Positions 37,425 through 50,780 of a stretch of DNA of 64,000 nucleotides are shown here, piece after piece; the stretch's first letter is position 1, and every line of letters begins with the position of its first letter. Below the pieces are notes generated by a model. It did no database searches, was not told where the DNA came from, and saw nothing but the letters and a program-made list of their open reading frames with translations. Location of the stretch: assembly GCA_019722365.1 (NCBI GenBank), contig JADFUC010000477.1, positions 62,001-126,000 on the forward strand, given 5' to 3'. Both the position numbers and the translations under genes were made by a program. This stretch comes from Lithospermum erythrorhizon (lineage: Eukaryota > Streptophyta > Magnoliopsida > Boraginales > Boraginaceae).

Positions 37425-39895
37425 GAGTGAGAATCGTTATAATCCCCGAACACAGTCGCTGCGATTGCAGCGTTTTCTCCAAAATTTGATTTACAATTAA
37501 AATTCTAGAAAAACGGTTTTTAAAATTCTGATCCACATCGTAGTGATATCCTAAGCTAACCAACTCCATATATATCTGACATATCTCAAAAAGCCGAGTA
37601 ATCTTTGTGAAATTTACAAGCGAGAGTAAATACCGTATCCACAGTACAAAATAATTAGATAAAATTAAAAGTACGAAAATGAAATACAATAATCAAAGAA
37701 GCCGGTTATTGCTTGCCAAGCAGGCGTAGGGATACTCGGCCACCGTCTTTCACAGCCACTGGAAAAAACTCTGAGCAACCTCTGGCTATTTGCTGTATTT
37801 TGTGCCAAATGAAATGCGCTTAAGCGAATAGAGTGTAGCGCGGCTTAGTGAAAAGCTTAACACGAGGTGAAACTTAAGCCATACGAAACAAGGCAGTCGA
37901 CTAGATATAGTAATTAAATATGAATAAATATGTATATACCCGGGAATTTACCTAATAAGATTAAATGTCATAAAAATTCCCGAAAGAAGGTCTCGAGACA
38001 TAACAACATGTCCAAGATATAATTCAAAGAGTACCGATAAAGGCGTACTTGATAAGAATAAAATCGCATTTCAGCGACTATAACTCTAGTCGTAATGTAT
38101 CATTTCGTATCTCCTTGTATACCAACTTTCTAATGCGCGTATGCTCGATAAGCCTCGCGGGAATGAACCCGATACGGTAATAAACACATTTCTTATACCG
38201 TAGTATAAGGCCCAGTATAACCAATCCACATAGCAAAGAGGTCATGAATAATCTTTGTCTTATCTTGAAGTATAAAAGTGGCGAACCCTTATCTGGTAGT
38301 ATAAGGCCAAGCCGCCTTATACGTAGTCTGAGGCCAAACCGCTTATGCAGTATAAGGCCAATAGTATCACACACGTATCACTTAACGAGGAAGGAAGTCC
38401 TTTAGCCACTGATCATCCCAGTATAGGGTAAATATCGCAATATAAATCGCTTAAAGAGTGGCATAAATCCTTGACGCCTCGACAACTAACTACTATAAAT
38501 GATATCCAAAACTGACTAAAGTTCTGATCAAATCAATCAGGGCAGCGGCGAGGCCGAAATCTGAAGTGCGGAATAAGGCCGGAACAATGCCGACAAGGCC
38601 ACGGGGAATACAAGAAAGCGTAAGTTGAGGTTCAAGCTATTACTTACATGAAACGAGTCTTGACGCCCACAGAGAAATACAATCCATAATCATATCATGG
38701 CTCCTTTATGAATGAATCACACATGTCGTACAATAATGACATATACTATTCTCACATAATCATACCACGATGACGTATTTCACCTTGATTTAAAGTAAGT
38801 CGTAATATAGCTTTAGTGAGATAAATGCTACTTTCTATTGCTTCTACAATCCTCACGAAATCACAATCGCGGATGCTTTGCCCGCTTTTCACGATCGGCG
38901 CCTAACAAAACATCAGGAAAGTACAATCAAAGGCACACTCATATACTTGCGTTCTAGAATCGTTACGACTCAAGTGGGCAATTCTTAAGCAATTGCTTTG
39001 ACGAATAAGACAACGAAATAAACGACCCCGTCGGACACAATCAATGTCCTCCTGCAAAATTTCCACCTTATCGGCTTTAACATTCCATCAGCTTATAAAT
39101 TAAGTGTTATTTAACCACCGAGTATAAATAGCAGCGCATCTTTCCATCTCGAATTCTTACTCAACACCAATCACGGCTACCGGCCTAACCCCCCTGCAAT
39201 GGGTGCGCAAATCACAGTCCCCAGCCTTCACAGCAGCTACTGATAAGGTCCCAATTAACCCCTACTGCGTTTTAAAAGTCTTATAAAAGTCAACGTCAAA
39301 AGTCAACTTACTTGGAAAAGTCAACTGTCATATAAAGCCTCAGACAACATCTTAACTTTCATGAATTAACCACTTATATTAGTATTACTACCCACATAAC
39401 AAACTTGAAACACAATTAAATTCAATTTAGCCAAAGTCGACTAAAGTCAACAAGTATCAAAAGAAACTTAGTGAAAATATCACAAGATTTGAAACTTTCT
39501 TTTGTAATTCAAGAAGATGATGAGAGGAAGATATTCAACCAACGATTTTGAGTTTGAGAAACTGACAATCGAAGAGAGAAGTGGAAGAAAATTTCTAGGG
39601 GAGGAAGAGGAAAATCTCGGCCAACCAAGAAGAAAGAAGATGAGATTTTTTGTTTGTGAGATGATGTGGGATAAGGATGAAGATATTTAAGAATAGCTTG
39701 AGTCCGTTAGAGTTCGGTTAATTTCTCACTTTCCGTGCCAAATCTCATTAAGCAGATTCGATTGTAAAATTTCCCGCTGACATAAACTACTCTTTCGTAT
39801 CTTAGTCTCGGTACATCGATTTTATTCGAGTACTTATACTATCTCGGGTCCATAGATCGAAAATTCTTTTTTTTTTAAGCGTGCGGGTTATGGCC
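37425..39895 (-). repeat. 3' LTR of the gypsy element, about 2.4 kb
   Basis: Shares 'gcgttttctccaaaatttgat', 'ttaaaattctagaaaaacg' and 'caactccatatatatctgacatatct' with 44640-45754. On the minus strand it begins near 39895 ('ataacccgcacgc'), with a TATA-like 'ttaaatatc' and a 'ggccgagattttcctc' leader. Edges are approximate. Confidence 0.7.
38259..38366 (-). repeat. 28-bp minisatellite in the 3' LTR, 4 tandem units
   Basis: Units begin 'cttat' at 38259, 38288, 38316 and 38342 and carry the 'gtataaggccaa' core; a separate unit stands at 38192. The other LTR has more units. Confidence 0.75.
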
Positions 39896-41708
39896 ATCCT
39901 ACCCACCTAATAAAATTTCGACCATGAAATTTAACAACCCAACTAACCAAGAAAGAACATATATTGTAACAATCAAGCAGCATATAACATAAAAGCGATA
40001 CTAACTTCGCATACCTTTCGAAAATTGCGGTAGCATTTCGTCATACCATCGCAATGTTCCCAGTCGCTCTATACACACGTTGATTTCTCCGCGGAGAACT
40101 TTCCACTTAAGGCCCTTACGCTGCTCTCAAAACCTTCTCCTTCCGGTCGAATTTCCACCGATGCTCACCAGCGTGAGGTCTCGCCGAAGCTCACGGAGTG
40201 AGCTAAGAATATGCACGACTCGTCGGGGGATATACTTCCTCGAAGCGGGATACATGGAACCATTATGAATCTATCTAAACAGGAGAAGCGACACCAGCCG
40301 ATAAACTGCGAACCAAGCTGCCCCAAGGGGATCTCGGCGGTCGATATAAACGAGACTTCAACTTCCCGCTTTTCCTCTAGTCGCGTCGCCGCTTCGCGAG
40401 GGGATACTTCGAGAGGCACGATTGCCGACCTCAAGCGACAAGTCTACTCTGCGATGATCGGCATATTTCTTACTTTATCTGAGGCGTACCAGTCTTTGCT
40501 AAATCAGCGATCGACTCCTTGAATTCTCGGCTTGACTCGGAAGCGCGCCTTCCTACTCACCACCGTTCAATGGCGGAGTGCGACACCTCCGCCCCATCCC
40601 AGCGCCTCAAAAGGTGCCATCTGATGCTAGCAAAATTTGTTGTTGTAAGCGAACTACATCTTGGGCGACTCGTCGTCCCGATTCAGGAGAAATTGAACTC
40701 TGGCTTAGGGCATATCTCCGATGTCCGTATCGTCTGCCAGTGCCCGTACATGCGGGGATGAAAAGATGGCACTCGACTATGCTGCGACCCGATTGCACTC
40801 ACAGAAACCCCCTCACAGAACCTCGAAGTGAATCTGTGTGATCTTAAATGATCGACACCGGAACCAGTGCAACACCTTGTCGATCCTTAGATCCTCGCTA
40901 GTTTACCGAGCCCGTTGTAGATACAATAGGTAGGAAATGGTGACTTCGATAGCCTATCCACGTCGCCCCGAATCCGTCATGTAAGCCTCGAAGTCACAGG
41001 CTTCCAAACACGAAGTCCATGGTAATATTCTCCCGTGTCGCTCGAGAATATGAAGAGTCTCCGACAAATCCATGAGGATGCTATCTTTCGACGCCGCTTT
41101 CTTGACAAACCAAACGGCTGCCCACGAACTTCTGCGTCTCTTCATTCCGGCCACGATAAGTCGACCCCAAATCCATTTATCTTACGTCTTGCAGGGTATG
41201 CCAGTATATAAGGAAGCATTATGAGCCTCGTCGAGGAATCTCCCTCACCGGCTTCATCCCGAGAATCACAGTACCGCCTTGTCAGCGTCCGTCGCCGAGC
41301 TCCGCTCGTCAACCGTGAAATATGAGCTTTGACCCCGTTTCTCGCGTCCTGCGATAACTGCAGTCTGCGTCTGGCTAACACTGACTCTAAAGATTCGATC
41401 ATGGCTTAATTAGAACTCGTATAGTAGAAAATCTCTCCCATCCTTCTGAGCACGTCAAAATCATTCACCATTGTTCGTTTCTATCATGAATCTTTTGATT
41501 TCCTTTCTCTTTCGGCCAGCATCGACTCGTTTGCCTTTCGGGTGGTACTCGATAATTAGTCATAATCAGCGATGAACTCCATCACTCCTCACGCCTCGAA
41601 TTCAAATCTCTACTGCGTCGGAAGATGGCCCCGAACTCTTTATGATTAGTAAAATGCGGCATTTAACCCGTACGGATAATTAATATCGCGATTTCAAAAG
41701 CAAGACTA

Positions 41709-42269
41709 TCATTGGCTGAAGATCATGCGGTGGGATAGTTCTTTTCTTGATTTTTCAATTGTCGGGAAAGCGTAGGCAATCACGCTTCCCGTGCGCATCG
41801 AGCCTTTGATCCACAGTGCGAAGCACTCGGCCTCATCCGCATAGCCCACCAAAACGGGCGTTATTGCTATATTTGGGCGGTAGTCAACTTTCCACTTTAA
41901 CATCCTAAAAGCGGTCCTGTGATCATGTCGAATAAAGGGAACCCTTTTACGGTCAGCAGTGATGGCGTCGCGATCAAAGAGATCGCCCGATGAATCTCGC
42001 AATAGTAACCGGTAACTGAAACTCACCGCCCCATTCGCGCTCGTGGGGCGGCTCCAGTGTTCCATGGCCTCCATACGTGGATCAACACAAATACTTCGCC
42101 CGGGGAAATAAGCATGACCCGGGAATTGCACCTTCGCCAACCCGGAACTCACATTTGAAAAACTTGTATACAAGCGGGTGGCATGCAGAAAGTCATGAAC
42201 ACGATCACGCAAATGCACCGTACTCCTCGCCCTCTGAATATATCGAGGAATATCATCAATAGATACCAC
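41709..42269 (-). pseudogene. Open frame of gypsy RT (C-terminal part) plus RNase H start
   Basis: A 186-codon open stretch inside the decayed gypsy element. It aligns by eye with gypsy pol from the RT catalytic loop (VSIDDIPRYIQ, where relatives have VFIDDILVYS) through KVQFPGHAYFPG, the VDPRMEAMEHWSRPTS block, the connection region, and an RNase H start with GSVIAYAF. The order and spacing fit a continuous pol, but many otherwise invariant residues differ (for example the acidic TDAS-type motif reads DEAECF). It is therefore not expected to be active. I see no reason to call it a host gene. Confidence 0.72.
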
Positions 42270-44639
42270 CTGAGCTTCGTCGGATACTCAGAAATACCGG
42301 TTCATCAAATCACCAAATCCTTGATGCATTCGTGATCGAAATGGCATCACCATAAACTAGCTAATGCCCATGCTTGAGATGGAAGGCGATTTGAATATAA
42401 ATCCCACTTTTGATCCTTGGTGATCAAACAAATCGTCAGTGCAGGCAAGGGGTATCGGTTCTTAATGGTCTTTATTATTGCTTATAGTGATACGGGCCTC
42501 GTGAACCATCATATTTTTCCGCAAGCAGTAGGCAGGAATCTGTTCGATGCGATGAATCCTTTTTCTCAATGACTCACACATGGCAGAGGTCACCGATTGC
42601 GCAGCTTCATTTGGGCGTCGATCTGGTAGGGAATAGAAATTGGTGCCGTGCAGGGGGCCGTGCAGGAATAACCTCGATAGCGAGTCGATCTCCCTGCGAT
42701 CGGTAAGTCACCGGGATAGACATCCTCGAATAACAACCAGCATCCTACAATGCGCCTGTACCATTGAATCAATCACGTACCACAGGAACCCAGCCTGACT
42801 TTTCTCATCAACCTCACAGCCTCAGTGTTGTCTAGCTTCGAAGAGCAAAACACTGCATCCCCATGAAATGGGATATACGGTCTCCCAAGGCGAAAGTAAT
42901 CTCGGCTCGATGGCGATCAATTACGGCATGATGTTTCCCCAACCAATCCATCCCCAGATAAAATCAAAAATCAAAAAGCTCAAATGGAAGTAAATCGACG
43001 GATAGCAATGACCACATCGCTCAAGGGCAGGTCCACATGTACATGTCCTAACCTGACCCGACCTCACTGCGGGTGGTCGTAATACCGAGTGGGATAGGCA
43101 AGAACCTGTAACGTAAAGATAAAGGCGGAAATAAAACTTCGAGAAATAAAAAGAATGCGTAGCCCTAGAATCAGCTTAATCTCTTTCACGCCTCGATATC
43201 ACGCATGAATTATGCGTGTTGCAGCTGCGAAATTATCCGGAATTGCCTCTGATGAATAACGGCATGAATCAGCCTCGACCGGCTCAGCTGCAGCTCTTAC
43301 CCGGCTCGCCAAAGGGTCCTCGGCTTCCGTGTCCGCTCGCGGCCTCGAATCGACACTTTGCGACCCCCACGATAACCGCCTACGGCGGCTGAGCCCAGTG
43401 GCGAGAATGCTTAAGCGGCTTCCCTGCAGGCCCAGAGCGATCGCCGCCCAGGATGTCTTGTTTTATTGGCATCGATAACATATGATCGCCCCATGTCCCG
43501 TGATATTCTTTTGTACCCAATCGACATGGCAGTAACTTGGTGATACACTGAACCCAGAAAAAAACCACTCAAGGACCCTTGGGATCTATGAGACATCAGC
43601 AGGTGGCAGGTGGTGGAATAACTTTCGAGCTGACTGGCCAGACCTTGAAGTAACTATGCCAGGGCGGCTGCTTGGTCGAGTAAATCCTACGAACTTCTAA
43701 GAAATAGTAGGCTACCAGGAGCTGAGAAGTCTGGTCGACTCCTCACCGATCCAGCTCGCCTCTCGCTCTGGCCCAACTCCGTTTCATCTTCGGGCCGCGT
43801 TCGCCGCTGACATGGAAGCTGGTAAAAATCATGTGAGATACGGTGGCCCCAATACCTCCCGTCCCGACCCCGTCCACCCAAATCTAGTGATCTCTTCGCC
43901 TCTACTTGGGATAAACATCAGGGAAGTAGTCGGCACGTATCAGCGAAGCGTTTCTCGTACTCTACGGGACACCGAACATGCGTCGTGAATCGACTCTCTC
44001 CCAGGCTTCGCCGTGGGTCTACAGCGATAGTTCTATAGGAAGAACGACAAATGAAACTCCCGAAACATGGAATATATGAGTTCTCCACATAGGTCAGGCG
44101 CTCTGCGTGAAGTACATAAGTAGAAAACTTAGAAACTCTCATCTAAGCCGTACCATTCGGCTCAAAGATGGACTTCGTGTCCCAGGAATGAACTCGATAG
44201 CACAGTGCAGGAAGCCGGAGGATCTCTTAGAAACCCGGTCAAACAATTTACTTTGAAATTCGACTCATAACGCTTTTGCCGTCCCCAGGCATATCTGTTT
44301 ATCATAAAATTACGCCATCCTCACTCAGCATCTTCATGAGAATCTTAGCATAAACCTATTTGGTCAGCTGTAGTCATCGACAAGCCCATCCCTACCGGCT
44401 CGCTCCTTTCCTTTACCCGCAGTACCTCTGGCTACATGGCGCCTACCGCATCTACCGCCGCTTCCACGTCTTATGGGTGGGAATCACCAGCGATCTACGT
44501 AACAAATAAAAAGACTCAAATTTTTTCACCAAAAACACCACTGTGACGACTCGAGGAAAAACAAGTAGGCAAACCCACCTTTGAGATAACCAGTAATCAG
44601 AGCACAGCTCACGATACCAAAGCGCTAACGACCATCTCC

Positions 44640-45754
44640 CGAATTGGCCTGGTGAGAATCATTATAATCCACGAGCGAGTCGCTTCTTGATGAGCGACTC
44701 GGTTTAAAGAACTCTGGCGTTTTCTCCAAAATTTGATTCTGATTAAAATTCTAGAAAAACGTTTTTAAAATTTACAATCCGTCGGTGATATCAACAACCA
44801 ACTCCATATATATCTGACATATCTAAAAAGAGCGATGTGCAGCAGAGGCTACAAGCGAGTAAATCATTAATCTGAATAAAAATAATTGTCGACTTAAGGC
44901 TAAAGAATGCGAAATGAAATACAATAATCAAGCGGTTGACATCGCCTGGCCAGGCTGAGGATCGGCCACCGTCTTTCACTTTAGCCGCTCCGGAATAAAA
45001 CTCTCAAGCTTGACCTCATTTCAGCTAGCTCGCACAATCGACTGGCACAAATGAAATGCGCTTTAAAGCGAATAGGGGGGTGTAAGTGTGAATCTTAGTA
45101 AAAAAACTTAACACGGGGGTGAAACTTAAGCCATCTGGCTTGAGGCAGTCAGTAGATAGTAGTCAAATATGAATAAATGTCACATATACCGGGGTACCTA
45201 ATAAAATTATATCATAAAATTCCAAAAGAAGCTCGGGCATAACATGTCAAGATATAATACAACGTCTGATAAAGCGCGCGATCAGGGGAATAAAATCAGA
45301 GACTCGGCAAACGACTATAACTCTAGTCGTGAGCCATCATCGCTTTCGTATCTCATGATATACTGACTCGGCTCTTGCGTATGCTCGATCCGTCTCTTTG
45401 TAGGAATGGATGTCATTAATAAACAGCTCTTATACCGTGGTATAAGGCCAATACGACAATCGCCTGTGAGGTCATAGATAATCGCGCTCTTGCCAGGAAG
45501 TATAGATAAACCTTGGCAGCTTATCTTAGAGTATAAGGCCAAACCGCGCTTATACCGTAGTATAAGGCCAAACCGCACTTATCTGTGATACGAGGCCAAA
45601 CTACTTATCTTAGTAGTATAAGGCCAAGCAGCAGCTTATACCGTGAATCTGAGGGCCAAACCGCTTATCTAGAAGTATAAGGCCCGATAGCGTCAGCGTA
45701 TCTACTTGAGGAAGAGTCAGCTTTCAACCCCACGATCAAATTGACTATAGGGTC
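44640..45754 (-). repeat. 5' LTR of the gypsy element, truncated
   Basis: Matches 37425 to about 38430 only. Similarity stops at 'gactataggg' (45745-45754), exactly where the copia LTR begins, and does not resume right of that copia element at 50781. The remaining 1.3 kb of this LTR is missing. Confidence 0.7.
45519..45688 (-). repeat. 28-31-bp minisatellite in the 5' LTR, 6 tandem units
   Basis: Units begin 'cttat' near 45519, 45549, 45578, 45604, 45635 and 45664, with the 'gtataaggccaaaccg' core, plus one separate unit near 45429. Same family as the array at 38259-38366 but longer. Confidence 0.75.
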
Positions 45755-46306
45755 GTATTCTATTCTTTCAATTAAGCACTCAAAGTCATGCATAACTCCA
45801 ACGATACGCTTCCAAAAATGTAGAAAGATGCGTCACATTGATATTGCGAGAAATCCATTAAAAAATCAAATCGGGAAAATTATTCTGATTATCTATCAAG
45901 CTACTGATTGTGTAATACTATATAGCACAGTATTCTTAATCATAAAGCCTCACAATATTATTGATGATGATTCAATAATATTCTCTCAAAAAATTATTTA
46001 GGATGATTATTTTGTGATACTAAACATATAAAAGGAAACGCCTACATATATATGGAAAACATCTAACCTAATTTAGGTCAAATTGAAACCTTGATTAAGT
46101 CGAACCGCCTCAAATCGCCTGGTAGCGTGACCCGTGAGACACCGTGAGACCCCGCGCTCGATGAGCCCTACGACTAACCTGATGGCTCTCGAATAGCTAC
46201 ATGCAGGCTGGCCTTATTTGAATATCAGGGGACCGCCCATTCGAGACCCGCGACACCGATGCCTACCGATGCCGGTATGAAACCCGAAAAATGGTCTTGA
46301 CCTCAA
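45755..46306 (-). repeat. 3' LTR of the copia element
   Basis: Shares 'aaagcctcacaatattattgatgatgatt', 'ttaggatgattatt' and 'gaaaacatctaacctaattt' with 50280-50780. Edges are approximate. Confidence 0.72.
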
Positions 46307-49300
46307 AAATCTCCCGGCTTGAAGACATTTTGAAATTTCACCATCTTGACCTCATTCTGGCGGCCCCGCCCAGTTAGGGGCTCGAAGGTTGCTTGGCGAA
46401 GTTGAGCGACTTCGGTTTCTCGCGATTTACGCCGCTTGCTAAACATATCGGTTACGATCTCAAAGAATCTTGACTTGAGCTCCATTCTCGATATAGACAC
46501 GTATAAAATGATGCATAGGTCTGTGGCGAGTCGCAGCATGAAACCACGTGATTTTTGCGAGATAAATGCAGCAGCTACACAGGTATTACGATGCAAGCGT
46601 ATTACTACCGTGATCAAGATTGACTCCTTGGCGATACGCAACCGTATAAATCTAAACGCTGGCTTCGGCCATAGCGACATGTAGCTTCACAGCTAGATAA
46701 TGCATTTAGATTGCAACAGATCTCCGATAATCATGAGTACCTCACAAAACATGAACACATATCCACTAGTAGATTTTCTACTATCGGCTTATCACCGCTA
46801 TTATCGGCATCTACATTATTCTATCGGCCTATATGATTTTTGAAAACCACAAAGCCTTTTCGTAGCTGCAATTCAATTATCTTAAAATCACTTCCATGAC
46901 TTCCCAAATATTCTCTCCTGGGTTAGACATATCTACCTAACAACTCTTCTTGCATGTGCATCTCCAGTCTAGTGCGCATCATTGCATATAAGACTACTGT
47001 ATAGAAGCGTAAAATTTTTATCCGTATATCTTAGTTGTCCACCGATACCGGGTGATTGTTACTGCGATAATTGAAAATGGCGGTATCGAGTGCTTAACGG
47101 TTTTGCATCGACATGTTGAACGGCTTGATCACCTTGGCAATTATTATTCTTGTGTCGATCTCGGAGAATCGATCTACGATTATTCACCGTCGAAATTTGT
47201 TTAAACACTTTAGGTCTTTCGTTGCGAATTCCCGCGATAACTTTGTCTTGACATGTTTATCGCAAATCGGCTCAATTATCGACATATCATCAACATAGAG
47301 GAGTAGAATATATAGTCTTTTGAACCTCTACATTATATGACGATGTCAGTCGCACTTTGAACTTGACCTTTTCATAAAATTATCAAAGTAATGTTCCGTT
47401 GCCTTGGAGAACTGCTTGAAGCCATACAATTTCTTACAGTTTGCGAGCCAAATTATCTTTACCTTTAACCTCAAACCTTGAGGAGTTCTTCATAAATATT
47501 TCTTCATCTAAATCGCACGTGTAAAAATGTAATTTTCGCGTCCATCTGTGAAGATGTAGATTATCCACTTGCTACCCGATCCAAGAGCGATTCGATTGTC
47601 ACCCGGTTTGACTTTCGGGTGAATATTTCGGTGTAGTCAATACCTTCCTTACGGTGAAATCACTTATGACCAATCGGGCATTGTACCGTTTACTACCCGT
47701 CACAGTGCCGTTGATTCGATAGACCCGTTTGTTTGCAATATTCTCTTGTGGTACTGGCGATTTGACGATACTACGTCATATTGACATTAATGACTCCGTC
47801 TCTCTTTTCGTATAGCTTCTACCAGCAATTGCGTACGTCCGTTGTCTTTAGCCTTCATGGCGGCGGGCTGCGCCTGCGGCCGGTTAACGATAAGAAGTTA
47901 GCGATGGAGAATCTACAGTTGATACCTTGCTCTTTCGTCTTACGGGACCGAGGGTGTTTTGCCTCTTGAATAATAGTATCAAGTGTCTTCCCTCATTTCG
48001 ATTATTTCCTCTTAATCGATACTGACCTCCTCAGTGGCATGTCGTGAGATCTTGGTTTACTTTATGGAGGCGGGGGGCATGATTTAATGTAGCCGTTTGG
48101 AAGAAACCGAGTGTGCGTTTGACTTCTCGATATTTGATTGTGACTTCTTCTTCACTTATTTGTCCTCAACACCTTTGTCTATCTTTTTATATAACACCTC
48201 TTGCATTTAAAGACAATCACTACTGCGTATGATCTTGGGTTCTTGAATCATAGAACCGATATCCCACGTACAGCATCCAGTAACTTGATAAAATACTTAA
48301 GCGTTAGATTTTGCATCAGTTTACTTTTAGCATTTGCATATACATGAACATAAGCTAAACAACCAAATACTTTTAGGAAAGATAAGTTCCGCCGAACTCC
48401 ATATTTCTTCGAGAATTTTTAAATTAGAGGATGAGGTCCTACATTTATCAATTTGCAGTATTGATTATAAGCCGAGCGTCTAAGGTAATCGAATGTAACC
48501 TCATACTCGAGCACGTTCATTTAGCATTACATTGCCGTCCCTGCCGGCTACTCCGTTCTGTTGGGAATTGTTCGAGCAGGTCTTACGCGTGCGATCCCAT
48601 TAAACCTGATATTGTTTAAATCACCGTCAATATATTCACCCCGTTGCTCGAGATCTCAAATACTTTACTTTCGGTGATCTCGTTCTCGACCATAGCTACT
48701 CGATTCTTGGAGCACCGTGAACTTGATTTATGCTTGAAAATAAACCCGAGCCTTCTGAATTGTATCGTGATAAGGTTACATAATATAATGAACCTCGTAG
48801 AACCCGGCGATGCGAGGTCCCCATGCATCTATGTAACTGCTTTATCGGACTTATGTGAGCTCCGGTTTAACAAAGCTGACTTTCTTTTAAGCTTACCCGA
48901 ACTTACAACTCTCACGAGATATGATGTCAGCAATTTCAACTCAAGTATCAAATTATTTGAAAGCCAATTTCGCCGCTTTCGCTCATGTGACCAGCGATTA
49001 TTAACTCTGACTTTCTTCTGGAGACACTCAACAACAACTATCATACTTTGAGAACCTCCCATTAAGGTACAAAGTACCCTTATCACGACCAGAGCTATGC
49101 ATTTGCTCCAGCGTGCCTTTCGATTCTTTATCACGAGCGTTGTTCGATAGCCATCTTTATCCAAGCATTAGCAATCAAGCTCTTGCTAACTTTGGTATGT
49201 CAGCTTTTGTCAATTTCCGTGTAGACCGTTTGACAACTTCAAATTTACATCTCTATAACCGTAATATTCAATGGTTACTTGCATCCAACAAGATAGATCC

Positions 49301-50279
49301 CGTAATCTCGTTATATAATTCACTACTCGTAGCCCATTTAGGTGTAGTATGAAACGTGCACCGGAATCCGAATCCGAACCGATAAAATGATCAACCGACA
49401 AGAGTAGTGCATTTGCGTAGTAAATCAGCCAACGTTATTTGTCGAGCATGTTGTTTTCACAACCTCGAAGCCTTGCGGTCTTCCATAAATTGTAACTGTC
49501 TTATGACCTAGCGCTCCGAGCCGTCCTCAAATTTTGACTTACTCTTGCCATGACTTTGACCTCCGTTTTGTTCTTGTTGTTTCCTTTGTCTAGTTCTTAC
49601 CTCTTTACACATTGAATGCGAGAACCACTTACATCTCATGCTCCATTCTTTGCATTGCTTCCTCGAACAAGCATTGACTGCATGCGGCTACCTTAAGCTC
49701 CGACTTATCATTACTGAGTTCTTAGCTAGCGGCCTATTCGGCTCCCAATGTTGGCAAAAGATGCGAATAATATAGATGCTTTCGTAACTCGTCATCAAAA
49801 TTCACCGAAGCTTGATAGATAGTGATTTATCAAACTATTGAAGTCGTTAAGGTGCTGAATTATGGGAGTATTCTCGCGTCCTCAAGTGAAACAAGCTGGC
49901 TTCATTAATCGTACCTTATTGTTAGCCGATTTCTACCATGCAGATTAAGTAGCGCCTCCATCATACCGCTGTTGTAGTCTCATGCATGACACATTTTGGA
50001 CAATCATGATGCGATCTACTTCAAGACACACTTTGTCTAACTCTTCAATTCTTAAATCCAATCTTACCGGGCTTATCGCCTAATGGCTTGTTCGACTAAC
50101 TACAGTACATGTAATCCTCAATATTCATCTTTGTCCCGAAATCTATCCTTCGAATTTCTACATAGCGTGGCTTGTCATCGTTCACTTAGATTCTTGTGAT
50201 TGAATCTCAAATTTCAATCAAAACTAGTAGCTTTAATGCAATTGATATGATTATAGGCTAATCTAATCACCAAATCCTA

Positions 50280-50780
50280 CTTGATCAATAAATACTTGAT
50301 AAAAGTAAATGCGAGAAAAATAAATAACTACGATTTGTATAGGTTCCCCGCAAATGTGAAGATAATAGATCACATTCTTCTTTGCGAAATCCACTAAAAT
50401 CAAATCCCGAGAAGATTGTTACAGTACCTATCAAGCTAAACACTCGATTGAGCAATACTTTATAACACATTATTCTGCGTCATAAAGTCTCACAATATTA
50501 TTGATGATGATTGATAATATTCTCTCGAAAAATTGTTTAGGATGATTATTTTTGTGATAATAAACATATAGAAAAAACCTACATATATATAAGAAAACAT
50601 CTAACCTAATTTGGGTTAAATTAGACTAACAATTAGAGTCAAATCGCCTCGGGCGTGGCTGACCCATCCCGAGACCGTAGTCACCATTGAGCTCTCGAAT
50701 AGCTATATCTGAGCGGCCTTATTTAGACATCGAGACACAGGCTATAACCGAGACCGAAAATGGTGTAAACCTCAACAAGT
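50280..50780 (-). repeat. 5' LTR of the copia element
   Basis: Right-hand copy of the repeat, ending near 'gtaaacctcaaca', which fits a CA (minus-strand TG) terminus. Confidence 0.72.

Larger units (their letters stand above)
37425..45754 (-). mobile_element. Ty3/gypsy retrotransposon with long LTRs, decayed
   Basis: Direct repeats bound an internal region of about 4.7 kb. Minus-strand order, right to left: a primer-site-like 'ttggtatcgtgagctgtgctctgat' (about 44627-44600), gag-like CPVEYEKRF near 43970, the pre-RT motif 'EDVYPGDLP...GTAPIS.PY' (about 42760-42630), a KTIKNRYPL block near 42460, the RT catalytic region through RNase H in one open frame (42269-41709), and GC-rich decayed integrase sequence to about 40000. 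Domain order (RT, RNase H, then integrase) and sequence mark it as gypsy, probably a chromovirus of the Tekay/Del type. Most of the rest is frameshifted. Confidence 0.82.
45755..50780 (-). mobile_element. Ty1/copia retrotransposon with two LTRs, decayed
   Basis: Direct repeats of about 500-550 bp flank about 4 kb of minus-strand pol. Readable blocks, right to left: possible gag (50200-49400, not resolved), integrase with QQNGVA followed by LNERAR (about 48570-48510), the post-integrase 'LKVFGCLAYVHVYA' block (about 48400-48340), and RT with KKLYGFKQFSKA (about 47440-47400) and the YVDDM catalytic motif (about 47307-47290). Integrase before RT proves copia. Frameshifts and stops are frequent, so it is inactive. 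Its left edge coincides with the break in the gypsy LTR. Confidence 0.85.

Noticed and set aside
38192..38366. CRISPR-like array in the repeated 'ttataccgtagtataaggcc' units
   Set aside because: Units are directly adjacent without unique spacers, in a plant LTR; it is a minisatellite.
40080..41402. Cluster of overlapping frames on both strands
   Set aside because: GC-rich decayed gypsy integrase region; frames on opposite strands compete and none is a complete domain.
48431..49352. Series of 60-135 codon plus-strand frames
   Set aside because: They are antisense to recognisable copia integrase blocks on the minus strand.
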